This document shows positions 25,687-34,164 of a DNA stretch of 64,000 bases, one piece after another (within the stretch, counting starts at the first letter, position 1; each line of letters starts with the position of its first letter). This DNA is from Frigoribacterium sp. JB110 (GTDB lineage: Bacteria; Actinomycetota; Actinomycetes; Actinomycetales; Microbacteriaceae). The stretch lies in contig NZ_FUIA01000003.1 in assembly GCF_900163665.1 (NCBI RefSeq), positions 1 to 64,000 of the forward strand, read 5' to 3'. The notes under the pieces were generated by a model. It searched no databases, was not told where the DNA came from, and was given only the letters and a program-made list of their open reading frames with translations. The translations under genes were made by a program, and so were the position numbers.

Positions 25687-28600
25687 GTGCCTGCTCCTGT
25701 ACTCCCGTCCTCACTGTCCGTCCGACGCCTGACTGCCGTTTCCGCGGTCGGTGCCGCACTCGCGCTGGTCGGCTCCCTGCTGACTGTCGTCCCGGCCCAG
25801 GCTGCGACGGGGGCGATCGATGGGTCCGATCCGCACCCTGAGTTTCTGGGACTGACGCACTACACCGGCGAGTTCCATTCCCACACAGCGATCAGCGACG
25901 GGATGGGCACACCGCAGGAGGCGTACGCGGTCGTAGAGGAGCACTCCGACGTCGACTTCTTCGCGACGACCGACCACGACGTCACGATGGACGTCAGGGC
26001 CGCCGACGACTGGATCGATGATCACGCCGACGCGGAGTCGGAGGAATGGCGCCACCTCAAGGAGAGCGCGGCGGCACACAATGCATCTGGCTCAAGCGAT
26101 CTCGTCGTCGACACGGGCGAGGAGATGACCTGGTACGACGGCACAGGGCATCTGAACATCTACGGCGCCGAGTGGTTCGCCACGGCTCCCGGGTACGTCC
26201 GCGGCTCGAGCGATGCGCTCGGAGGCACGTTCCCCGTCGGCGACTACATGTACGACCTGCCGACGCTGTATGCGCGCCTCGCGCAGGATTCGGACGCGTT
26301 CGCCCAGTTCAACCATCCTTCTCCCTCAGGGAAGGGCAACTTCTGGGACTTCGACCACCTCACGCCGGAGGCTGACGCATCCGTCCCCCTGTTCGAGCAC
26401 AAGGGCGGACCGGCCTACGACGAACAGTGGCGACTTGCGCTCGACCAGGGATGGCACGTCGCGCCGACGTACAGCGGCGACGAGCACCGAGACAACTGGG
26501 TGGCTTCGAACCCCGCGCTGACGGGCATGTGGGCCGAGGAGCGAAGTCTCGACGGCTTCCACAACGCGATGCGTGATCGCAGCGTGTACATGACACCCGA
26601 CGAGAACGCGATCCTCGGCTTCAGCGGCAACGGCGAGATGATGGGCTCGATCCTGCCTGCCGACACCGATTCGCTCGACATCGAGGTGCAGGTCGCCGAT
26701 TCCGACGACGGAGGGTCCTTTTCCTCCGTGCGGGTCATCACCAACGGCGGCGAGGTGGCCCACGAGTTCCCCGGCGCGAACGGGAACCCGCTGGATCTGT
26801 CGTCCACGATCGAGGTCGCCGACGGCGACTACTTCTTCGTGGAAGCCGCGCAGGCTGACGGCGCGAAGCTCGTCTCCGCACCGATCTGGATCGGCGAGCG
26901 GGTTCGCGGTGCCGACTACGCACCCGAGATCGAGGTCGCCGCGGGCACGCCGGATCATGCGCAGCACGGCGACACGATCGAACTGCCGCACGTGGCGGCG
27001 ACCGATGACGGCGGTGAGACCCCCGCTGTCTCCTTCGAGGTGTACAACGGTGAGCGGCAGATACCGGTCGACGACGGGCGATTCACCGTCGAAGGGTATG
27101 ACGACCACTTCATCGTCGTGAAGGCGGAGGACGAGACAGGGTCGACGTCCGCGGAGATCCTCCGGATCGAGATCGATACGGCCGAGCTCGACCCGGAAGT
27201 CGCCTTCCGTCACTACGGGTCGGTCGCCTCGGTCGGCGAGAAGCCGGGTGAGACAGGCTTGAGCGTGCCGACCGATCTCGCGGTCACGGAGGCCTGGGTG
27301 CAGGTCCAGCCGACCGGGAGCCTGTTCGGCTTCGGCGCCGAGGCGAGCGCGGCGTCCTCGAACAGCGTCTTCGAGGTCAACTCGACGGCCGTCGAGGCTG
27401 ACACCTACATCGACGGCGTCACCTCCCATGCGATGCGCAGCCACGAGTTCGACCTGACGCAGCTCGAACCGGGGCAGACGTACGAGTACCGGTTCGGCGT
27501 GAGCGAGAACGGGCCATGGACCGATGTGCGCGGGGAGTTCCTCGCCGGCGGTGTCGAGGACGCGCCGGTCTACGTCCTCGGCGACGTGCAGGTGAGTACG
27601 GGGCTGCAGAGCGACTTCGAGCTCCCCGCCGAGATGCTCGAACAGCTGCGCGAGCAGCGCGCCGGCGGCGAGACGGTGATCCAGGTCGGCGACCTGGTCG
27701 ACAACGCCGGCAACGGCACGCTGTGGGAGCAGACGTTCGCGCACTCGCTGGACGGCCTCGATCTGCAGTTCGCCACGATGGTGGGCAACCACGAGACGTA
27801 CGGCGACCACGAGGTGCACGACGTGCTCTCGACCGAGCGCAGCCGGATCTTCAACGGCTTCTTCAACCATCCGGACAACGGCAGCGCAGTCGGTCAGAGC
27901 AACTACTCGTTCGACCGAGGCAGCATCCACTTCGCGGTGCTGAACTCGAACTACGATCTCGACGCTCAGCTGGCCTGGCTCGCCGACGACATCCGCACCA
28001 GCGGTGCCGACTGGAACGTCGTGGTCGAGCACTTCCCGTATTACGGCGGCAGTCACAGCAGCGATGCGGGCATGTCGATGGCGCGCGCGAAGATGACCCA
28101 GACGCTCGACCGGCTCGGTGTGGATCTGCACATCGGCGGGCATGACCACGTCTACAAGCGCAGCACGATCCGCGACGGCGAGCTCGTCACCGATGACGCC
28201 GAGCGCGATCTCGGCACGACGTTCGTGACGATGGGGTCGAGTGGACCGAAGTTCTATGAGAACGACCCGCAGTGGTGGGACGACATCGTCTACGACGACG
28301 ACACCCAGACCGGACTCGTCCTCGAAGCAGCCGGGGATGAGCTCCAGGCGCGCGCCTACACGATCGGCGGTGAGCTCGTCGACGAGTTCGCCGTGGCGAA
28401 GCCGGACGCGCAGCTGCGGGTGACCTCGCACGAGGTGGTCGACGGAGAACTGAGCGGGGTCGGAATGCTCAGCACCGACGGCGCTCCAGAGGATGCGACG
28501 ATCGTGGCCGCCGCGTACGACCTCGACGAGGAGACGCTGCTCGACGTGCGCACGACGGAGGTCACGCTCGATCATCGCGGGATCGAACAGGTCGCCTCAT

Positions 28601-31419
28601 TCGCATCGCCGTTGCCGGTGGCGTCTGACAGCACGGTTCGTGTGTTCGTCTGGGACGGCCTCGACTCCGGGCGCGCACTGCTGCCTCAGACGCTGGTGAG
28701 GGAGGGTATGCCGGGCGAAGGCACGGAGACGAGCCCCTATCAGCTGCGCACCTGGTCCGATGTGGCCAAGATCGCGCAGGAGCCTGACGCCCACTACGTG
28801 CTCTTGAACGACCTCGACGGCGAGGGGGAGGCCCGCGAGCAGATCGGGTCCGGCGCGACGCCGTTCACGGGTGTGTTCGACGGCGGCGGACATACCGTGC
28901 GGGGTTTCGCGACGGACGCCCACGCGGGATCCGGCCTGTTCCAGACCAACGACGGCGAGATCCGGGATCTCGCCGTGACGGGCGCGGAGATCACCAGCGA
29001 GGTCGGCACGGCCGGAATCCTCGCTGATACCAACAACGGCACGATCGAACGCAGCTGGACCTCAGGATCCCTCGTCGCGCCGTCGCGGGCAGGCGGCATC
29101 GTGGGTGATTCGTCGGGGATCATCCGGGACAGCTATTCGACCGCGAACGTGCGGGTGACAGGGACCGAAGCGGGCGGGGCAGTCGGTGTGGCGCTCGGCG
29201 GATCGACGACGGAGAACGTCTATGCCTCCGGCACGGTGCGCTCGGAGACACGGAACGTCGGCGGCGTCGTCGGGTACGGGTACAACGAGACCGTCATCCG
29301 AAACGCCATGTCGCTGAACCCCGCGGTCGTCGCCCCGAGCTGGGCTCACGCAGTGCTCGGCCGCGTGCTCTCCGGGAACGAGGCGACGCTGAGCGGGCTG
29401 TACGCACGCGAGGATGCCTTCGTGTCCGCTGAGTCGCTCGATGAGGAGCCGGCATCCGACAATCTCAAGGGAGAACACATCTCCCCGGAGGCTGCGGAGT
29501 CGGCCGGGCACTTCTCGGAGACGCTGGGCTGGGACCTCGGCGGGATCTGGCAGTGGAACGACGAGGCGCGCCGCCCCGTGCTCGCCTCGAATCCTGAGGA
29601 GTACGAACGCGAGACGCCGGAGCTGCCGACGAACGATGAGGGCTTCTTCGAGATCGCCGAGGCGGATCAGCTCCGGATGCTCGACGAGTTCCCCGCGGAG
29701 CGGTTCGTCCTGACGACGGACATCGATCTGTCAGGCACCGAGTTCTCGCCCCTTGGAGCGGAGGTCCCCTTCGCAGGGGAACTCGACGGTGCGGGTCACG
29801 CACTCCGAGGCCTGACGTCCGACAGCGGAGGGCTGTTCGCTCTCAACGGCGGCCACATCCACGATCTCGCCATCGAGGACGCCCACGTGACCAACGCTTC
29901 CGCCAGCGCCGGGATTCTCGCCAACGTCAGCACCGGCATCGTCGAGCGAGTGCACACGAGCGGCGACATCACGGGTGTTGGTCGCGTGGGCGGGATCCTG
30001 GGGGACGCAGGCGGTGAGCTGCGCGACGCCTACAGCACGGCCGACGTGCGCTCGGACGGGACCGAAGCGGGCGGCGCGGTCGGTGTCGCGCTCGCGGGCT
30101 CGGTGTCAGAGCGGGTGTATGCCGCTGGGGACGTCTCGGCGGCGACCCGCAATGTCGGCGGCGTCTTCGGGTACGGCTACACCGGCACGGTCATCCGCGA
30201 CAGCCTGGCGCTCGCGCCGAGTGTGACGGCCCCGAGCTGGGCGCACCGGTTCCTGGGCCGTGTGCTGGCGGGGAACACCGCCTCTCTCGAGAACAACTGG
30301 GCATCAGCAGCGACGACGGCATCGGTCTCGACTGACACTGCGGCGCCCGCCGCGACGAACCTGCACGGCGCGACTGCAAGCACGGGGGAGATCGGGACCT
30401 TCGCGTTCTACCGCGACACTCTCGGGTTCGACGCTCAGGTGTGGCAGTGGAGCTCGTCGGAGGAGCGACCGCTGCTGCGCGAGGTCGGCGAGGCGCGGGA
30501 CGTGCCGGACGGCGACGAGGACGGCGGCGACGATCCCGCCGGACCGTCGCTCGAGGCGGACGCGGATGGTGCCTTCCTGCTCGGGTCGGTCGAGGATCTG
30601 CAACAGATCCAGGATTGGCCGGCCGAGAGCTACCGTCTCGTCGACGACATCGATCTGTCCGGCGCGGACGTACGCATCACAGCCTCCTTCTCAGGCGATC
30701 TGGACGGTGCGGGACACACGCTCTCCGGCTACGCCTCGGACGAGGGCGGACTGTTCGCTCAGGTGACGGGTTCGCTCGAGGCCATCGCGTTCGAGGACGC
30801 GCGGGTGATGACCGTCGCAAAGGATGTCGGGATCCTCGTCGACAGGCTCGGGGAGGGCGGCGTGCTCGCCGAGGTGCGCACCAGCGGTGAGATCAGCGGC
30901 GGCTCCACAGTCGGCGGCGTGGTCGGATACCTGAACGGAACCGTACGCGACTCGTACTCCGAGGGATCGGTGAGCGCGACAGCGGGCCGGCAGGCCGGCG
31001 GGGTCGCAGGCATTGCAGGGCGAGGCAGTACGACGGAGCGTGTCTACGCCACGGGAGACGTCGAAGTCGTCGGCAACCAGAACGCCGGAGGAATCGTCGG
31101 CTACTCGTACGCCACGACGAACGTGACAGGTGCGGTCGCACTCAACTCGTCCATCACAGCGACGGGTCACGCCGGGCGGATCGCCGCGCGGGAGCTGGCT
31201 GGCGAACGGGCGACCTTCGTCGACAACCTGGCAGCATCGACGATCGACATCGTCGGACAGACCGTCCTCGACGAGGGACGCGACACGCTCAACGGCGAGA
31301 CGGTCTCGCCGGAGGCCGCGTCGCAGCGTGAGACATACGCCGAGATCGGTTGGGATTTCGACACGGTCTGGGCATGGGACCCGGGCGCACAACGACCCGT
31401 GCTGGAGAACGTGCGGTGA
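25687..31419 (+). CDS. Very large secreted protein: PHP-type metallohydrolase (CehA/McbA-like) + metallophosphoesterase + three GLUG-repeat modules
   Basis: 1910 residues from GTG 25687; an in-frame TGA at 25666 limits the start. Residues 12-39 are a signal peptide ending PAQA. The PHP domain has H64xH66, TTDHD (94-98), GEE (144-146), FNH (208-210) and GDEH (264-267) as metal-site candidates. After a fibronectin-like stretch, a purple-acid-phosphatase-like metallophosphoesterase shows GDLVDNAG (668 onward), GNHE (700-703), EHFPYY (781 onward) and GGHDHVYKR (around 817-825). From about 1010 to the end there are three modules of about 270-290 residues, each with GLUG-like repeats (GGIVG, GGAVGVA, GGVVGYGY). 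No wall anchor is present at its own C-terminus. The next gene starts five bases later and has one. Confidence 0.88.
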   Translation: MPAPVLPSSLSVRRLTAVSAVGAALALVGSLLTVVPAQAATGAIDGSDPHPEFLGLTHYTGEFHSHTAISDGMGTPQEAYAVVEEHSDVDFFATTDHDVTMDVRAADDWIDDHADAESEEWRHLKESAAAHNASGSSDLVVDTGEEMTWYDGTGHLNIYGAEWFATAPGYVRGSSDALGGTFPVGDYMYDLPTLYARLAQDSDAFAQFNHPSPSGKGNFWDFDHLTPEADASVPLFEHKGGPAYDEQWRLALDQGWHVAPTYSGDEHRDNWVASNPALTGMWAEERSLDGFHNAMRDRSVYMTPDENAILGFSGNGEMMGSILPADTDSLDIEVQVADSDDGGSFSSVRVITNGGEVAHEFPGANGNPLDLSSTIEVADGDYFFVEAAQADGAKLVSAPIWIGERVRGADYAPEIEVAAGTPDHAQHGDTIELPHVAATDDGGETPAVSFEVYNGERQIPVDDGRFTVEGYDDHFIVVKAEDETGSTSAEILRIEIDTAELDPEVAFRHYGSVASVGEKPGETGLSVPTDLAVTEAWVQVQPTGSLFGFGAEASAASSNSVFEVNSTAVEADTYIDGVTSHAMRSHEFDLTQLEPGQTYEYRFGVSENGPWTDVRGEFLAGGVEDAPVYVLGDVQVSTGLQSDFELPAEMLEQLREQRAGGETVIQVGDLVDNAGNGTLWEQTFAHSLDGLDLQFATMVGNHETYGDHEVHDVLSTERSRIFNGFFNHPDNGSAVGQSNYSFDRGSIHFAVLNSNYDLDAQLAWLADDIRTSGADWNVVVEHFPYYGGSHSSDAGMSMARAKMTQTLDRLGVDLHIGGHDHVYKRSTIRDGELVTDDAERDLGTTFVTMGSSGPKFYENDPQWWDDIVYDDDTQTGLVLEAAGDELQARAYTIGGELVDEFAVAKPDAQLRVTSHEVVDGELSGVGMLSTDGAPEDATIVAAAYDLDEETLLDVRTTEVTLDHRGIEQVASFASPLPVASDSTVRVFVWDGLDSGRALLPQTLVREGMPGEGTETSPYQLRTWSDVAKIAQEPDAHYVLLNDLDGEGEAREQIGSGATPFTGVFDGGGHTVRGFATDAHAGSGLFQTNDGEIRDLAVTGAEITSEVGTAGILADTNNGTIERSWTSGSLVAPSRAGGIVGDSSGIIRDSYSTANVRVTGTEAGGAVGVALGGSTTENVYASGTVRSETRNVGGVVGYGYNETVIRNAMSLNPAVVAPSWAHAVLGRVLSGNEATLSGLYAREDAFVSAESLDEEPASDNLKGEHISPEAAESAGHFSETLGWDLGGIWQWNDEARRPVLASNPEEYERETPELPTNDEGFFEIAEADQLRMLDEFPAERFVLTTDIDLSGTEFSPLGAEVPFAGELDGAGHALRGLTSDSGGLFALNGGHIHDLAIEDAHVTNASASAGILANVSTGIVERVHTSGDITGVGRVGGILGDAGGELRDAYSTADVRSDGTEAGGAVGVALAGSVSERVYAAGDVSAATRNVGGVFGYGYTGTVIRDSLALAPSVTAPSWAHRFLGRVLAGNTASLENNWASAATTASVSTDTAAPAATNLHGATASTGEIGTFAFYRDTLGFDAQVWQWSSSEERPLLREVGEARDVPDGDEDGGDDPAGPSLEADADGAFLLGSVEDLQQIQDWPAESYRLVDDIDLSGADVRITASFSGDLDGAGHTLSGYASDEGGLFAQVTGSLEAIAFEDARVMTVAKDVGILVDRLGEGGVLAEVRTSGEISGGSTVGGVVGYLNGTVRDSYSEGSVSATAGRQAGGVAGIAGRGSTTERVYATGDVEVVGNQNAGGIVGYSYATTNVTGAVALNSSITATGHAGRIAARELAGERATFVDNLAASTIDIVGQTVLDEGRDTLNGETVSPEAASQRETYAEIGWDFDTVWAWDPGAQRPVLENVR

Positions 31420-31424
31420 GGATC

Positions 31425-32114
31425 ATGATGAAGACCCGGGAGAAATCTATGTTCGTGCGGACGGCAGCAGCGGGAGCGTGCGCTTTGGCGCTGGGAGGAG
31501 CGCTCGTCATGGTGGGGACGGGCGCCGCGGCGGCGGCCGAGCACGAGGCGTCCGCGGAGGCGACTGAGGTGACGGTGCGGATCGATTTCGGCGGCACGCA
31601 CGCCGAGCAGGACGCGAGTGTTCTCGTGCTCGACTCCGGAGCCGACCCCGATGCACCGACCGAGGCCGACATCGCGTTCGCCTCGCAGGTGGTCCTCGAT
31701 GAAGCCGGCACAGCGAGCTTCACAGCACACCTCGAGGACGGCCTCGACTACTGGCTTGCCAGCACCGCAGACGACGAGCGCTACGTCGCCATGCTCGACG
31801 GTTCGGCGGGTGGCGGTGACGACGGGTCGGATGACGACGGGTCAGGTGACGACGGATCAGACGGTGACGGATCAGGCGGTGACGACGGCTCGGGTGATGA
31901 CGGCTCCGGAACCGATGGCGACGGAACGGACGGAAGCGGAGACGATTCCGATGACGGCGCCGACTCCGGGGGAGACGAGGTGGCCGAGTCAGGCGGTGAC
32001 GACGGTGATCTCGCAGTGACAGGAATGGCCTGGTGGCTGATCCCTGCTGGTCTCCTCGGCGGCGCCGCACTCGTTGCAGGTGGAACGGTGCTCACTCGAC
32101 GCCGGCGCGCGTGA
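31425..32114 (+). CDS. Small secreted protein with acidic DGSG-rich linker and LAVTG cell-wall sorting signal
   Basis: 229 residues from ATG 31425 (GAGG at 31417-31421); ATG 31428 and ATG 31449 (behind GGGAG) are equally possible. It has an N-terminal signal peptide ending near TGAAAAAEHE and a compact domain of about 90 residues (VTVRIDFGGTHAEQDASVLVLD). A linker of about 60 residues made almost only of Asp, Gly and Ser follows. The end has LAVTG (residues 196-200), a hydrophobic helix and TRRRRA. LAxTG is the motif of class E sortases in actinobacteria, so covalent wall attachment is expected. No domain of known function was recognised. Five-base spacing implies co-expression with the 1910-residue protein. 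Confidence 0.85.
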   Translation: MMKTREKSMFVRTAAAGACALALGGALVMVGTGAAAAAEHEASAEATEVTVRIDFGGTHAEQDASVLVLDSGADPDAPTEADIAFASQVVLDEAGTASFTAHLEDGLDYWLASTADDERYVAMLDGSAGGGDDGSDDDGSGDDGSDGDGSGGDDGSGDDGSGTDGDGTDGSGDDSDDGADSGGDEVAESGGDDGDLAVTGMAWWLIPAGLLGGAALVAGGTVLTRRRRA

Positions 32115-32145
32115 GGCGTTCTCACGCGCGTGAGAACGCCTCACG
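32110..32145. terminator. Perfect 36-bp palindrome covering the stop codon of the LAVTG protein gene
   Basis: The arm CGTGAGGCGTTCTCACGC is mirrored exactly, with the TGA stop (32112-32114) in the left arm. It lies between convergent genes and probably terminates both. There is no T-run. Confidence 0.65.
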
Positions 32146-32187
32146 TCGACACGAGTCCTGCCCTGGCGGCACAGGTAGGTCGCATTC

Positions 32188-32703
32188 TCACCGCGGCCAG
32201 CGGATGACAGCGAGGCCCGACTTCGTGTCTGACACCGCCATCCAGCCCTCGGCGAAGCCGTAGGTGTAGCCATAGCCGTCTTCGTCCACCTGGAAGGCCA
32301 TGCTCGGGTCTTCCGTGAGGAACACCGATCCGTCCTGCTCTTCGCGGATCCACCCCTCCGCTTCGAGCTGATCCTGGTAGTCGGCCGCGGCATCGGCGTC
32401 GACCGGGGCCCAGCCGTAGATCTGCAGCGTCTCGCCGGCACCCTCGGGGTCGCCCCACTTGCACTGGATGCCGCCGTCGACCTCGGTGGCACCGACCATG
32501 AACGGCTCTTCCTTGGCGCTCCAGCCGAGGCCTTCGAGGTCTTCGATCAGGCTGGGGGTGATGAGCGTTTCGCACGTCGGCGCTGCGTCGGGCTCCGCGG
32601 CGGCGCCGTCGTCCGCCGGCGCCTCTGCTGCGGCTCCGCACCCCGTCAGCACCAGCAGCGCGAGCGCACCGGTGGTGAATACGAGTGCGCGGCGGCGGGT
32701 CAT
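32188..32703 (-). CDS. Hypothetical secreted lipoprotein
   Basis: 171 residues from ATG 32703, overlapping the upstream phosphatase stop (ATGA). Signal peptide MTRRRALVFTTGALALLVLT with lipobox LTGC, followed by an Ala/Asp/Pro linker and a small globular domain. There are two Cys in the mature domain (PTCETL and IQCKWGD) that could form a disulfide. The repeated pattern of Trp, Gly and acidic residues is seen in several actinobacterial lipoproteins of unknown role. No function is proposed. Confidence 0.8.
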   Translation of the reverse strand: MTRRRALVFTTGALALLVLTGCGAAAEAPADDGAAAEPDAAPTCETLITPSLIEDLEGLGWSAKEEPFMVGATEVDGGIQCKWGDPEGAGETLQIYGWAPVDADAAADYQDQLEAEGWIREEQDGSVFLTEDPSMAFQVDEDGYGYTYGFAEGWMAVSDTKSGLAVIRWPR

Positions 32704-33500
32704 GCTCTCGAAGCCCGACTCCGCAGTGCGCGCAGAAACTCTTCGTGCAGAACGCCGTTGCTGGCCATCGCCGAACCCGTCGTGAGCGATTCGTCGCCCT
32801 CCAGCGACGTGAACCGTCCTCCCGCCTCGCGCACGATGGCAGCGGCGGCGGCCACGTCGTACTCCTTCACATCGAACTCTCCGACGAACTCCAGGCGGCC
32901 CTCCGCGAGAAGCATGTACGACCACACGTCGCCGTAGGCGCGGTCGCGCCACACCTGATCCTGCAGGTCGAGCAGCGCATCGAGTCGTCCGGCGTCGCGC
33001 CACTGCCCGAGACTCTGGAAGCTGATGCTCGCCTGCTCGAGCGTGTCGACGGGGGAGACGCCGATACGGCGGGGGGCGCTGTCGAGGCTGTTCGTCCACG
33101 CGCCCAGCCCGTCCGCCGCCCACCAGCGGCGGCCCATCGCGGGCATGCTCACCACGCCGACCACCACGGCACCGTCGACTTCCAGGGCGATCATGGTGCC
33201 CCACGCGGGAATCCCGCGCAGGTAGTTGGCTGTGCCGTCGATCGGATCGATGACCCAACGGCGAGACGCCTCTTCGCTCGCGCCGTACTCCTCGCCGAAG
33301 ACTGCATCGTGCGGACGCTCGGAGGAGATCAGCTCCCGGATGGCACGCTCGGCAGCGAGGTCGGCCTCCGTCACGTGCGAACGGTCGGCCTTGAGACTCA
33401 CCTCGAGCCCCGCCGAGTCGAAGCGGGGCAGCGACTCCGCGTCCGCGGCATCCGCGAGGCGCAGCGCGAGGGCGAGGTCATCCTCGAGGGAGTGCGTCAT
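32700..33500 (-). CDS. Inositol monophosphatase family protein, likely histidinol-phosphatase (HisN type)
   Basis: 266 residues. The Mg-dependent phosphatase motifs are present: the first Glu site in FGEEYG, the core DPIDGTANYLRGIPAWGTMIAL, and the third metal Asp in EYDVAAAAAIVREAGGRF. In actinobacteria this subfamily often serves as histidinol-phosphate phosphatase in histidine synthesis, but no other his genes are in view. myo-Inositol-1-phosphate or nucleotide substrates such as PAP remain possible. A four-base overlap with the lipoprotein gene suggests co-transcription. Confidence 0.85.
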   Translation of the reverse strand: MTHSLEDDLALALRLADAADAESLPRFDSAGLEVSLKADRSHVTEADLAAERAIRELISSERPHDAVFGEEYGASEEASRRWVIDPIDGTANYLRGIPAWGTMIALEVDGAVVVGVVSMPAMGRRWWAADGLGAWTNSLDSAPRRIGVSPVDTLEQASISFQSLGQWRDAGRLDALLDLQDQVWRDRAYGDVWSYMLLAEGRLEFVGEFDVKEYDVAAAAAIVREAGGRFTSLEGDESLTTGSAMASNGVLHEEFLRALRSRASRA

Positions 33501-33575
33501 GCGTACAAGGCTATCGCGCGCGGCCTATGCGAAACCCCGGCCGGAGTGTCTCCGTGCCGGGGTCTCGATGTGAGG

Positions 33576-33648
33576 TGCGCCCTCAGGGGCTCGAACCCTG
33601 GACCCACTGATTAAGAGTCAGTTGCTCTACCGACTGAGCTAAAGGCGC
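33576..33648 (-). tRNA. tRNA-Lys (anticodon CTT)
   Basis: A 73-nt cloverleaf on the minus strand. The acceptor stem pairs GCGCCUU with AGGGCGC, including one G-U pair. The D-arm contains AGCTCAGTCGGTAGAGC. The anticodon loop CTCTTAA carries CTT (complement of 33613-33615) and the T-arm reads CAGGGTTCGAGCCCCTG. The discriminator is A and the 3' CCA is not encoded in full. Confidence 0.96.
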
Positions 33649-33763
33649 CTAGTATGCCTAGCGTTTCCGCTCTGCGAACCGAGAGACTACGTTACACGAT
33701 CGCTCAGGACAGGGCGAATTGAGAGGGATGCCCGGGCGTGTACGAGAGTCTGCTGAACGTCCA

Positions 33764-34015
33764 CTACGCCTCGGTCGCACGGTACTTGTGCTCTTTGCCC
33801 GCGATCGGGGAGTCATCGTCGACCGTTCCGCCGCGCGACGCCTTGCGGATATCGAGGATCATCCCGATCGACAGTGCGAGGGTCAGCGCCCAGCTCGCCC
33901 ACGACAGCGCCACGCGCCACGTGAGCTGCTGCTCGTCCGAGCCGCGCAGAAGTGACAGACCGGAAAGCAGGACGCCGATGATCCCCGTGCTCGCAACGTA
34001 CTTGCTCATGCCCAT
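33764..34015 (-). CDS. Small membrane protein of unknown function
   Basis: 83 residues from ATG 34015 (alternatives: GTG 34024, ATG 34009). Two hydrophobic segments, YVASTGIIGVLLSGLSLL and VALSWASWALTLALSIGMIL, are followed by a charged C-terminal tail of about 30 residues. No family was recognised. It stands alone, between tRNA-Lys and the otsAB operon. Confidence 0.6.
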   Translation of the reverse strand: MGMSKYVASTGIIGVLLSGLSLLRGSDEQQLTWRVALSWASWALTLALSIGMILDIRKASRGGTVDDDSPIAGKEHKYRATEA

Positions 34016-34164
34016 GCGTCCCACGCTATCGCGCTCGTCGACATCCGGCCATCGCGTTTCTCAGCGGGGCGCTCGGGGCGGATGCCGCGGGCGCCGTCGC
34101 GGTCGCAGGGAACCGGGTACGCTGGCGGCATCCCGCACGGGCGTTCCGACGAGAGGAGACCGTC

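Noticed and set aside
26326..28575. 749-residue antisense frame inside the giant secreted protein gene
   Set aside because: Shadow of a real gene with recognisable metal-site motifs on the plus strand; no homology in the antisense product.
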